Of a stretch of DNA of 64,000 nucleotides, positions 1 to 11,840 are shown piece by piece. Where the stretch lies: assembly GCA_000469685.2 (NCBI GenBank), contig LS997564.1, forward strand, positions 1,588,001 to 1,652,000, in the 5' to 3' direction. The translations under genes were made by a program, and so were the position numbers. Each line of letters starts with the position of its first letter. Positions within the stretch are counted from its first letter, which is position 1. Origin of the DNA: Haemonchus contortus. Lineage: Eukaryota; Nematoda; Chromadorea; Rhabditida; Trichostrongylidae. The notes beneath the pieces are model-generated. The model was not told the origin of the DNA, searched no databases, and was given only the letters and a program-made list of their open reading frames with translations.

Positions 1-3000
1 TTGAAGAATTGTGAGCAAAAAAGACGACACATTTTGGCCCATTCTGATTTTTGGTATTCGTTTTGATTGAAAATTCAGTATACTCATTGATTTAATTGGT
101 TTTTTGATTTATTTTACCCAAAATCCGAATACTGATGGGGATTCGATTGAGCACAATTCTGAAGTCGACTGTTTTTTTATGATCTGTTGCTTTTCTATTT
201 GATTGGAGCGATAGTTTTAAGTGATTTTTCTAGTGAAGGTGTTATTGTTTTACGCATTGTGATGATTAGTGACTGTGAACATTAACTACAGTTTCCTAAC
301 ATGAGTGATAAGTAAGCGAAAGGCGAGTATGGTTGTCCAAACGCGCAGTTAGTTTGTTTCGCATGTCTAAATGAGAGATTCAGAAAGACAATGCAGTGTA
401 ATAAGCGAATCTGCCCCGAATTCCGCGCTGCCTATCGTACGGTTACGACAAATTGATTCTCTCCCACGGTCTGTTATGAATTCCTAGCAGCGCTTGAAAT
501 ATAAAATCTGAACGCATTGATGAAGGGAAAAGCAGTTACGTTGAATTGTCATGAAAACCCAATTTTCATTCTTGTAAAAAGGCTTGTCTAGTTTCACCTT
601 TATCACTCTCTGCGACTTCCCAGCATCTTGTAATTTCAGTCATGTAATTGATTTCTCATCGGTTACACTCTTAGTGCAGACTTAACACCCCGTTGCTTGA
701 TTTTAGGGAGAGAAGAGTCGGTTCTATCATAATATTGGCGATTCTAATCGGCGCGACGATGTTGCAGCACAGGGCACTTGTCACGGCTATGATCGAGTGC
801 GCGTGGCGGGATACGGCCTTTCTGTGTGGAGACCTGTTTTTGTAACGGTTCATCGATGAGCGTTGAGGGGTCTTCGTAAATCAACACCGTAACCTTTTCT
901 GACTTGAACCGTCCAGCAGAATGGCAACGGTGGCGCTTATCATGATTTTTTGATCCAAATATCAGAAACACTTCTGACTGCGGGGTGTCATGTGGGGCAC
1001 GTGCCCATGTGACGAACTCGCTGGACTCATGTTACTGAACATGTGATTTCGGAAGGCTGCAATTGTATTGAGCTAGACATTCGATCATTGGTCTATGAGG
1101 AGAATTGACTCATCATTAAAGGTCGCTTATGCAGTTTTATAGGCTGCTATTTCATGTCCACTCAAGCACCCTCACAAGCTACTCTCTAGACCTATGAATG
1201 TAGCATTTGCATGTGAATAGTACAGGGATCATTCTTTGTAGTGTGAACCCAGGCAAAGTTCTGAAGATCACCTCGCACTTTCCTGAGCCCCTTCTATTTT
1301 TCGCTACGTCATGTTAGAACTCTTCATCATCTTCCGTCGGAACAAAGAAAATTACTCAGTCAATCTAAAAGTCTTGGCAGTGAACTTGTTCAGAAAAAGG
1401 CTCAATCAGTTGTGGAAAAGAATTCCTCTAAGAGGGGTTGGGAAACAGGGTATATGACCTGCTTGACAGATATGAGTGCGGGATGCGGCATTACTTTAAC
1501 TAAGGATCATTAACGAAGAGATATTTGAGGGAGGGAAGTGGGGAGGATGGCGTAATGAGAGCGCGTCTATGCATTCGTTCAATATGCGAAGAGAAGCCTT
1601 TGAATTGTGTGTGAGAAGCATTGATTTCACATGACGCTGTCGGTCCGTAGTTAAGAAAAGTCTTCGTTTGTTCAAAAACAATATCAAATTCGACTTCAAT
1701 AAACAAGATACAGTAAGTATGAAGAGTCAGGGACTAATTGGAATAGCCTATTTTGTAGCGCCCCTTATGGAGAAGGTTGTAAATTTCAAATCCAAGTGGC
1801 GCTCCAGATCTTGCAGGAGCGACTTGATCGATGATAGTTCGCAAAAGAGTTTTGACACTCTTCTTCATCGTCTCTTATTTAATAAACGTAGATAAGGGCT
1901 TAAGCATTCAGTACGTGTAACGTTCGACATACGTCCGTATGTGTCTTCTGTGAGGGCGTTAAATTGAGTTTTTTGATAGCCAATTTGACACCATTTTTGT
2001 AAGTTTTAAAGCGTTATACCTTAAAATGGAATGGAATTCATGATTATTAGCCGAACATCCTCAATCAGTAGGTGTGGTTCAGTCTAGGCAACCAAAAAAT
2101 GCATTGATTGTTGCAGTGGAATCGATCGTCCTGATTGTGAATAGTGGCTTAGCAAAGCCATGAATAGAGTCCACTCTTTCTCTACAAAATTGTGCCTATC
2201 TTTTCGAGTTCAAAGATTTTTTCCTGGACTTTTGCGTGCTAGTTTAGTTGTTTCATGCTGAGTAAAGACGAAGAAAAATACTGTTCAGATAAAAATTGAA
2301 GAGGAATTTCCTTATTCATTCGGAAGATTTGTGGTAGAAGAAAAAAGGGACTTTTGCTACGTGATTTGTGGTTTCCCTCTATTTTTTATAGCAGAAGTCT
2401 TTAAAAAAAAATCGGCAGCCTGCATCAAAGTGAGAGTGGTGAATGGAAGAAAGTTCGCTCTGAAAAATGCTGCCCTTCGTCGATTCGACTGGGATATCTG
2501 CTCCGAATGGTCCAATATCGATCAGATTACCAACACGTGAGCGGGTTCTCAAAGTCATGCCCACACCCCTCACAGAGATCGTTATTTTTGCCACCGTAAA
2601 GCACTGTAGTGTTGTACTTGGGTTACCCTTGCTGTATTCATCGGGGAAAATGTTCCCAATCCGTTGTTAGTCTATCATGTTCTATTTGTCGTGTGGGTGT
2701 CTGAATCAATAGTACATGTTTGGTGTTTACTATTGTACGTAGTCATACAATCATCGATTGAACGAAATGTCGGCAGCTACCTTTCTAGAAACACAATGGA
2801 TCCGCCTCATCTATTCGTTGAAATAAGTACAAACCGCGTTTTTCAATGTACAACCTCTGATTTCCTCTTTTTGTCGCAAAGCATGTCAAAGATTAAAGGT
2901 TCGAAGAGCGGGTCAACGTATTTGCTACCATTTGATCATATCGGAAACTTCGTTGACATCGTAAACGAAGAGCATAGATAAGAAGGCCCCTGTAGAGATA

Positions 3001-4049
3001 GGAATAGTTGCAAGTGAAGTATTTCTTAACAGAAACAGGAGTCAGGTGCAAGGATCAAATTAGCGCATTGGATCAACTCAATTCCCCCCCTCTGGCGCCT
3101 AGCTTTGTTAAAACAATTTAGAGCAAATTTCCATGATAGGATAAAGGAGAACAGTCTAAAATAGGCAATAACATTTTGAAGGACGACTTTTTTTTACAAA
3201 TTAAATTTCTGCAGTCACCTTTTCATGTTTTGCAGTCATTTTTTCGTCTCACGCAAATGGCAAGCGGTTTCTCTAGGGAATAATCTCCTGTAATCTCATG
3301 CTTTTCTACGACCCATTGTGATTCTGTGGCTGCTCATTAAATCGCGCCACTGCCCAGAAATGCGGAATGGCGACGAGCTCAGTGCCTGCTGGCGGGATGC
3401 CAGCTGTGTCTGGAAATTTGCCAACATGCGCTCTTCGCCAGTTATCAATGTCGTGGGTGGGCTACGACCGGTGTCATACGTACGTATCGATCGATCGGCC
3501 GCCATGATTGTCACTCCCTTGCCTCTTTTGGCATTCGTTTTCCATTCTTGTCACGCGTTTTCGTTCACAGTGATTTTTGTCTCGTGCCCTTCTCCATGTG
3601 TCGTGTATCTTGTTTGTTGTGCCGATGGCGATGCTTCCCAAGTGCTTTCCCAGCCAAGTACAAGTTTGTTACAAAGTTCATTTCGTCATCACCCGTGCAG
3701 ACAGCCTGCAATTTTGATCTTCGGATCATTTTTTTCACTGCCACGAATCCGTCCCAACCGACACCATCGGTGGTTGCACTATTGCGCTGACACGCCCCCG
3801 TCGTCCGTCTCTTACCATCACACGCACTTTAACCGTTTTCACGTCTGCGCTTCCATAGTCGTCTCGATGCCCAGCTTGGCGCTCTTCACGTCGGTGCTCT
3901 CGCTTCCACGTGCAATAGCGTGCCACGAGGCCGCGCCCCCAACTTGGCCACCGTCACTTTCTGAAGGCTTTCACTTCGTGTGGGGTGGTGGTTTTCACGC
4001 CCATATCAACACCACAGGGTGCTCGTAAGATCTGATCGTTAATTGAGTG
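1..4049. other. Intergenic or 5' region upstream of the KH-Tudor gene
   Basis: No exon could be supported here. Open frames are short, apart from 105 codons at 2664-2981 (+) and 236 codons at 3318-4028 (+). The longer one lies in a C+T-rich tract; its translation is rich in Ser, Pro, His and Cys, has no recognisable domain, and ends out of frame with the first exon of the next gene. I read 3490-4049 as promoter or 5' flank of the KH-Tudor gene. An upstream untranslated or coding exon cannot be excluded. Confidence 0.4.
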
Positions 4050-6754
4050 ATGTTTGTGCACCCACTACTGCCACCACTTGCTTTCATTCCCACCCATATT
4101 CCCCCGCCACCACCACCGCACCCACGTCCACCTTCATCGCCATCGTCGACCGCGCGGCAACTACTTTTGCCACCGCCGGTACCACCGCCATTCCCGTTTC
4201 CGTTTTATATTCGCCCACCATCACGTTTTCCAAATAGCTCAGGATTGGCAAGAGCTGTGTCGCCTCTTCCTCTTTCACTACCTCTAACCATAACCTCGCT
4301 GAAGTCCAACAAGAATATGCGACGACGAAGTAGTGGCTCGTCAGCACAGTCAATGAGTTGTGCAGCAAGCACTTCTTCGGCATCAAATTGCGAGGCGGTA
4401 AGCTTTCACGTTCGGCTACTATGTTTCTTCTGTTTCTCGCTGTTTGGCTCTCAAGTTTTCTTTTAAACTTATGTCTCAACTGACTTCATCTAAGGCGTAA
4501 TGCTTTGCAAGATTGAGGTATTCTGATCAGGGCTTTTTTGCTTAACTCGTAAGCATAATTTTTTTTGTGCTCTTTACTTGTTGTTCATCCTTAACGAGAG
4601 GGAGCATGATATTGTACTTACCCTCTGATCAGTTTTATACGGCTTTTGATTCATTCCAAACTTGCGTCAGTGAAGTGCAAAGTAATCGAAACGCTATGAA
4701 AACAAATGGTCGCCATTTATGCAATGTCTTCAAAGCGTCATGCATTTTTCATGTTTTTATCTGACTCAATTTTTTTTACTAAAAGTTCAAATGCTAGAAC
4801 GAACAACAATGCTCACTATCATGGTATACATTTATGGGTGAAACTGTAACTAAAAAAGGTAGTACCCATTAGGGACTACCAAAGTTTGAAACAAAGAATC
4901 TAAGCACCTCTCAAACTCCTTTTAGATTTTTCTTTATCTTCCGCATCATCCCAACTCTCTTAATGTCTAGGTATCATCACAAGATTCGGGACGTGCAACG
5001 GGAGGATTAGCATCCTCGCTTTCCCCAATGGATGAAGCCGGAGATGTCCTTCCGATGTACGAATTTGAGATTCCTAACACCTTAGTGGGTTTGGTAATTG
5101 GAATCAAAGGCAAAACAATAAAGGTGCGTGCGATTTTAACTTCAGAGGATAGTCAGGTGTAAGGTGCTCCATTGATATGGTCTTTTATAGGAGCTGAGTT
5201 CAAGAACTGATGTCCGAATGCTTATACGACAACATCACACGCCAGAGAAGGTGGATACTCACCAAATATGTCAAGTAGGTTCTTCCGTCATTCGGTTCGC
5301 ATTGATTTTATCCTCAATGCTTTTGTATTATGCTCTGACGACATTTTCAGGTACGCGGAAAGCGTGAGCAGATCAATCGCTGTCTACAAATGTTGCGCAG
5401 ACGATTCCCTCCAGCACGATTCCCGGAATTAAATTTGCAGCCGGTTTTACCTCCACCTCTTGCGAGCAACTTATTTGATGCATTAGCTTCACAACCCAGC
5501 TGGGTACGTGCTTTATTTGTGATTGATTCTTCACTTTTGACTCATTTTGACCCTTGGGTTTTCAGCTTACTCTCCCGGACGCTATACCTTGTGAAGTTGT
5601 ATGCTCTTCGGTTATTGATCCTGGACATTTCTTCTTACAACAACCTACCCATCCCTCGTTCTCATCCTTATCCCATCTCGACATGTATATGATACGCTTG
5701 TACAGTCAAGGAACAGATATTCCTGACTTGCCGAAACCTTGTCAAAGTAAGCCGGTTTTCCACTCTATCAACAAAAGAAAGATTGGCAGTCATTCTATCA
5801 ATTCCATCGTTGAATATTTCTTTGCAGCTGGCCTTCTTTGCGCTGCTCCTGTTCTTGGAGCTTGGTTCCGCGCAGTGACTGTGAGTTACTATCCCGAGAG
5901 CGATGAAGTTATGCTGAGATTTGTAGACTATGGAGGCTATACTAGATTACCAAGAAGTGAACTGCGACAAATTAGGTACCGATTCATCTAAATCTCCTTC
6001 TCCCAATCTCTGCTACATTGTCTGCAAAACTATTATCGCCGCTTATATTTACATTTCAGGACGGATTTAATGTCTTTGCCGTTCCAAGCAATTGAATGTT
6101 ATTTAGCACATGTTCAGCCAGTTGATGGTATGCTCAATTTCTCCATTTCACATTCTCAAATTTTTCTTTTTTTTCTGTGAGCAGTGTGAGATTCAAATTT
6201 ATGCTGCCTCGAGTACTTAATATTCACTCAGTGAGGCTATTTTTATAGGTTTTAATATTGCATCTTTACTGCGATTACAGGCTTTTAAATGTCCATTATT
6301 CTTGTGTGTATATTCCATGTTTGAAATGGTTGTAGATGCGCCTTTGGAATGTTCTATCGGTTAAATTGTTCTACTTGCCTAACAGTAAATTGTTTTGCAG
6401 GCACGTGGCAATGGGGCGAAGCAGCGTTTGCCCATTTCCAAAAGTTATGTATGGGAAAAGTCATAAATGCAACAGTGGTTGGTTTCAATGTCCAAGATAA
6501 AGTGCCCATGGTTGAGTTGACCGTATTGGATGAAGAAGGCAAGGTGAGCATACGCGTCGTTTTTTTCTGGCTGCGTTCCGTCGGTGTGTTACTATCCTAG
6601 TTGCGAACTGTGTGTTCAGCCCATACGCGTGGACAAGGATCTGATGGAAGCCGGGTTCGCAAAAGCGTCCGATCCATCAAAATTGCAAAAAGTAACGTCA
6701 ACTAAGGGCCGTCCTTTGTCAACAAATCCTACACCTATGGTAGCTGCTGTATGA
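4050..6754 (+). CDS. akap-1: AKAP1-like KH and Tudor domain protein (9 exons)
   Basis: Exons: 4050-4397, 4971-5123, 5191-5274, 5351-5503, 5566-5746, 5828-5975, 6060-6127, 6401-6543, 6620-6754. All borders are GT/AG and phases match, giving about 470 aa. Residues 1-116 are Pro/Ser-rich. A KH domain (about 146-212) carries the GxxG loop GIKG at 160-163. A Tudor domain (about 305-365) contains WFRAVTVSYYPESDEV and RFVDYGGY. This KH-then-Tudor order near the C-terminus is that of A-kinase anchor protein 1, which in animals sits on the mitochondrial outer membrane and binds RNA and PKA. No PKA-binding amphipathic helix was recognised, so anchoring is inferred from the family only. The start is the least certain part: the Pro-rich first exon may not all be coding, and upstream exons may exist. 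KH-Tudor proteins of the Tdrkh type are the main alternative. Confidence 0.82.
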
Positions 6755-7870
6755 CATTGAGACCCTATTGTAATGTTGAGTCTTGCCTCTTAATGGTAAC
6801 ACGAAACGTTTCTGTACTCTACATTCGATGACTTGATCAGCCCTACAGATTTCTCATAACTACTACATACGACGTATAGATACGTATGCATGTGCGCAGT
6901 CACGACAACGTTTCTAGATCTAGACTCTAGCCGCCCATAGTGTTTAGCTGTTTTGTTGTGTTTGTGGTTGGTTGTTTTTATTATTTTTTCTTATCGGTTC
7001 CTGGTTCTTCTATCGTTGGTTATATATTTCCCGTTCAATCCTACCACATTCTGTTGTTTATAGTCTATAGGCAGAGTTTATCCGCCCGGTCTGCTATGTG
7101 TCCCACAGTTGCCTTTTCGCCAGTTTGCTATCCTATGGTTCTGTCCTCGACAAAAATCATATTCGTCACTTCCTGTTCTAGAATCGACCTCAACGTCGAT
7201 GATTTTTATCCTGTTCCTATTCCTGAATTGACTGTTCGCCGGAATTTCTTCATAAGATTTGTTGATTTGTTGACTGAATATCTAATCACTGACTATCATT
7301 GTTTTAATAGTTTAGACAGAGATGTCGTCCAGTAATGGACCTGACTGACGGATATACTGTATTTACCGATTTATATGCCGGTAACGGCAATCTGGATCGT
7401 AGCTGATCCCCATTTTCCGTGCCGTCATAGAACGTTTTCCTCTTTCATCTGATCGCAGACAGTCTGTACGGAAAGACCTGCCGACTTTCCTCACCCTCTA
7501 ATACATGTATATTCTTTTCGTCCCCAATAGGATTGATTCCCAAACATTAGCTTCGTACGACTCATTATTTTACAGCTTTTGATAATCGTTTCGAAAAAAG
7601 GCTACTATTTCACGTGTTCTTGTTTGTTGTTGATTTCGGATTGGTGGTGTTTTAGTTACTAATTATTTAGTAATTAATATGTACAAACAGATTTTCCAAG
7701 TACTAGAAGAGAATGTTCAGAAGAGCCTGGGTACCGTACGAAGATAACATCGTAAAGCCTGAGCAAACTGTGTTCGAGTTTCTTTCTTATGTAGTGGTTC
7801 GGCTTATGAAATTAATTGAGTTTTATCAAAACACTAATTGTTTATTAAATAAACATTAAAGTTTCGAGTG
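6755..7870 (+). other. Probable 3' untranslated region of the KH-Tudor gene
   Basis: T-rich DNA follows the stop codon at 6752-6754. The first convincing poly(A) signal, AATAAA, is at 7848-7853, so the transcript may end near 7870. A 131-codon open frame at 6940-7335 (+) is T-rich, hydrophobic and has no splice context; I regard it as chance. Confidence 0.4.
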
Positions 7871-10593
7871 TTTCGTAGAGGAATGTTAGCTGATAGTGTT
7901 TGTGTCAATCGTGCATATTGTGATTTTTAATTTTTTTAAAATCAACTCCAACCGAAATAATTTCTTTCAAATAACTTCTGGTTGCTGGTTGAGGTTTTTT
8001 TTAAATCCTTTTTTCAAACTGGATAGCTAATTCTTTTTCCATTGAGCGCCAGATTTTTTTCTTGCTGCTCAGGCTCTTCTGGAATGTTCTTTTTTTTACT
8101 ATGGAACGACAGAAGTAGGTTGGATTTGTTGGTAAAGCTGACTAAGTAATTCCAGTTGGCAATCCAAGTGTCTGAATCCTAGGGTAAGTCAGTAGGCTAA
8201 TGGGATTTGGCTAGTTTTGAGGCTTGTGCTTCATCAAAAGCGAAAAATGGTGGAACTTAGCCAGCTCTCTAGAGGCGGAACTAATGGCCCTGTTGTATTC
8301 GGTCCAATCTCCCGGAAGTAATCGTGGGAATTTCAAGCTGCAGCATCATCCTGGCCTCAAAAAGTGATACACAGAAGAAATCATTCAAATATTTATCACA
8401 GCAGCATTATGTACAACTGACTTTCGGGAGGAATTTATGTTCACCCAAACATGTTTGGCCTACATAACTAACTGCTTATTAGAGAAGCACTGTATCAGTG
8501 TGTGTGGATAGAAAAAGTGAAATGAATCAGTTGACTAAAACATTTAAAGCTATCATCTCGTCAAGTGATCAGTAAATGGAAACATACTGTAAGTGAAATA
8601 AGAAAGAAAAGAGGTCAATATTCACAGATCATCGGGTTGTCAGAAGGGCATGGATGACTCAGGCAGGGTGAACAAGCGAACTAGCGCGCCGTGGCAGTGT
8701 CCCGTATGTGTGGATAGAGAGGGCTGATGAGGTTAGGGGGGTGAATAGGTGGAATCGCCTGCTGGAATGGCTGATTTGACATAGCTCAAGTGGATGAAAC
8801 GATGACGGCTGCAATTAATATTGAAAGACGTAATCAGGCACACTCATATTGAATCAGGAATGATGATGTTCATCAGAAACTACTGCGGAACTAGACGGTC
8901 TCTAATTTGCGCCGGCGGTTGTAAGCAAGCGCATTACAACCGGAAGCCCTGAGCAAAAAATGAAATCGGTGCAGGACCAGTTGAGCTAGCTGGCTGGCGC
9001 TGACGCGATAGGCAGAGGTGGCGATGGCTCCTCGTATCGAAGCTCCTCACTTCGTATTAGATTTGTCGCTTGAAGCGCAATGAGAATCGTGCTGTTCGTC
9101 CATTTGGATGGTAGATGACGAATACTTGATTGCTTTCAGAAACCGTGTCTTCTTTTGGTCGATAACAGCAGCTGAAAAATGGATGTTACTGAAATATAGT
9201 AAAGTATGGAGAATAGTTGTATGGACATGCAGAACCGCGGGGAGTTCATGGTCCACTTTATTTTTCTGAAATGTATCGGTTATCATTTCCTATCCAGTAT
9301 TCTAATTCAGGAAACTGTGTGAGTTTGATAATGTGGTACCAAACGGCATAGCTACCAATCTCATAAAGTAAAGCTCAAAACCAGATTCGCTTCCAGCTTT
9401 GTAGGTCGATTACTACTCGGACTCCCTAATAGTTAAACGAAGGATTTTAATATTGTTTGGTCATAGTCATTGCTCCCTTCGGCGGTGGCGATCAACGGAA
9501 AAGACCGTGGCGAGGTCCTAGCGCTCTGACTTTGGTTTACTTACCCGGTATCAGTTTGTTACGTTTTCATTATTTCTTGTCAGGTCGTCTCATTGTTGAT
9601 TCTTGATTCTATTACACTCTACGCTATGTTCACAGATTATTTCCGGTGTATGATATTCGCAAGTGCACGAGTATTTAACTGTTTAATTGCTGCTAATTCC
9701 TCTTTTACGGTTCCAGACTTTCAATCTTTTTCTCTATTTGAACATCCTCTGGAATTTGAGTGTTTTTTGCTCTCGTTTATTCATTTGATCAGGTAGTTTA
9801 CGAGTGCAGTGCTGGAACAATTAATGGCTGACTTCACCACCTGATTGATAACGGAATCTTATCAATGGCAACTAAGGGTAAGCACTTGACTATGCGCTTT
9901 CTCTTACAAGAACTTCTGAAGGGCGTGGAATAAAAGATAAAGAATTACAATATTGTTAAGGAAAATTTTTGGAGTAAGCTTCAAGTTTTTTTTGAAGTTG
10001 CTATGAATATGTGATTTTTAAAAAGTTGTGGTCAGAACGATTGTCCTTGCTTTGATCACATGGGAAAAACATGCATATGGGTGATTCATGGTGGTGTTGA
10101 TAGTTAACAGAGTACTTCAGTTCACATTGGAATCTGTGCTCTTCTTTTTCACACCAAACTCGTAGTAACTCACGATTTCAATGGGAAGGAAGACTTGACA
10201 TAGACCACCGATCTTTTGGAGTTTCCGAACAAAAAACGCATCTTTACGTCAATCAATAACGTTCACATTTTCCTAATAATATGTAGTTCAAAAAGCACCT
10301 AGACTCTTTACATTTTTGCATTTGAAGCTGGTTGCTGCAGATACTTAACAGCCCATGTCGCGGCAGTCGGTGTTAAGGTTATGCAAGGATCCCGGCGTGC
10401 CTTGTTTCCTGTTTGAACTTTTACTTTCATGGGTAATTTATGCTTAAGGACGCGGAACTGAGCTTATGGATGAAAGCCAAGTTGTCTTTCCACTCTAAAT
10501 GCCATTTACCTTTGAGAATATAATAATTCGCGTTTCTCCATTCAAAGAAAAACACGCCTGAAGGGACAGACAGCTAGAGCTTCCTCTGGTGTG
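7871..10593. other. Non-coding stretch, nothing firm
   Basis: AT-rich sequence without supported genes. One minus-strand segment, 9361-9425, has an acceptor (CTATTAG) and an open frame ending in TTLSFTL-like residues (LVLSFTL then stop) that resembles the last strand of a CUB domain. It could be the terminal exon of the astacin gene, but its phase does not match the last firm exon directly, so an intermediate exon would be needed. Confidence 0.3.
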
Positions 10594-10834
10594 GTGCAGT
10601 AGGAACAAAATTGTCGCGTCGCGTAGAGAGAGACGCCGCGCGCGAAGGAATGTAGCGGAATGCAGCTGCGAGTAAAAAATTCAGGAATAAAATAACTTAT
10701 AGTAGAAACATGCCATAAGTAATAATTGCATTGTGATTGAACTGTATGAAGATCGCTTGAACTGTTATAACGAGGCAAATGGTCCGCGACAGCCGCGTGC
10801 GGCGGATCGATTACACAAAACCGTTCCTACTGCC
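10594..10834. repeat. MITE-like repeat, copy A (about 241 bp)
   Basis: The left end reads GCAGTAGGAAC and the right end GTTCCTACTGCCC, forming short terminal inverted repeats. The interior matches the block at 57683-57923 over its whole length with scattered differences. Shared features are a CGCGCG-containing left arm and an ATCGATTACACAAAACC motif near the right end. No target-site duplication is obvious. No coding capacity is seen, so this is a non-autonomous element by inference. Confidence 0.65.
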
Positions 10835-11840
10835 CGTCTCCCTCTTTTATAGCATATATCAAAATGATAAAATGTAATTTTTGAATAAATTTCCCATAGT
10901 TTGTAATAGAACTGCGCATATGACTCACAGACGAGTATAATCAGAAATGTAAGCATATTGTTAGATTTTCGAAATATTCTATTCTTCGGAAGGTGTCTTG
11001 GGTAAGAGTGTTCATCAGTTATAGAAGTTATGCTCATAATTCTTTTGCATATGATATACATCCCACGACTTTGAATATTTTTTGTTTCGCACATTCCCAA
11101 TCAAGTTGTCAATCTGCTGCTGTGTTTCTTCAGGTGAAGTTCTATAATATCCCTTCATCTGGATCACCTTGCTGTTGAGTTACTTTATTTTGATCAGTGA
11201 TCGAAAAAGAAAACTACGGCTGGTAACCCACAAGCGGGTAAACAAGAGGAGGTGTAGACTTGATTGAACCGCCATCGAAACGTGGAGGTTAGACATTATC
11301 CGTTTGAATAGCATTACACTATTCCTTCTTCGCATGATATTGAAACATTTCTAAGTGGAAGCCAGTCTTGAAACGAGTAAATGTATTGTTCGGATGCGTT
11401 TTTTCAAGGCGTTTCTTTATTGGGAACGTGCGAAGTTGGTAGATATGCTAGTATGAAGAAAGAGTCGGTTGCATGAGTAGGGCTATGCTTCCAAGAAGAA
11501 AGCTTCCAGAAAGTAGACTTTGCATGAATTAGGACTGTAAATAGGAACAAGGTTTTAGGTATTATTTTCGCTTTCTTCGTAATGGAGTGGCGAATGCAAT
11601 ATAAAGTTTACGCCTCTACCTCTTTCAAAATTCGGTCCTAATCCGAAAAATTTGAACAGCGCATCTGATGCTGCGGTTAGGAGGGATCTTTAGCATTCTA
11701 GCTTGACTCGGCTCCAGAACGATAAAATCCAGTTCGTTGATTAGGAAGCTGAGCTGGCTTTTCTATTCTCCTCGTTAAGGCTTTTTGCGACCAATTCATG
11801 AGGTGATCTTGTCAATTTTTTCCTGGAAACTATAAATTAC
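10835..11840. other. Likely intron or 3' flank of the astacin gene
   Basis: The remaining part of the CUB domain should be encoded on the minus strand below 11841, but I could not identify an exon here with a CUB-like translation and correct phase. Otherwise AT-rich, no features. Confidence 0.3.

Noticed and set aside
3318..4028. 236-codon open frame as a gene
   Set aside because: C+T-rich composition keeps several frames open; the translation has no domain, and no splice sites connect it to the KH-Tudor gene.
6940..7335. 131-codon frame downstream of the KH-Tudor stop
   Set aside because: T-rich, hydrophobic by composition, and located in the probable 3' untranslated region.
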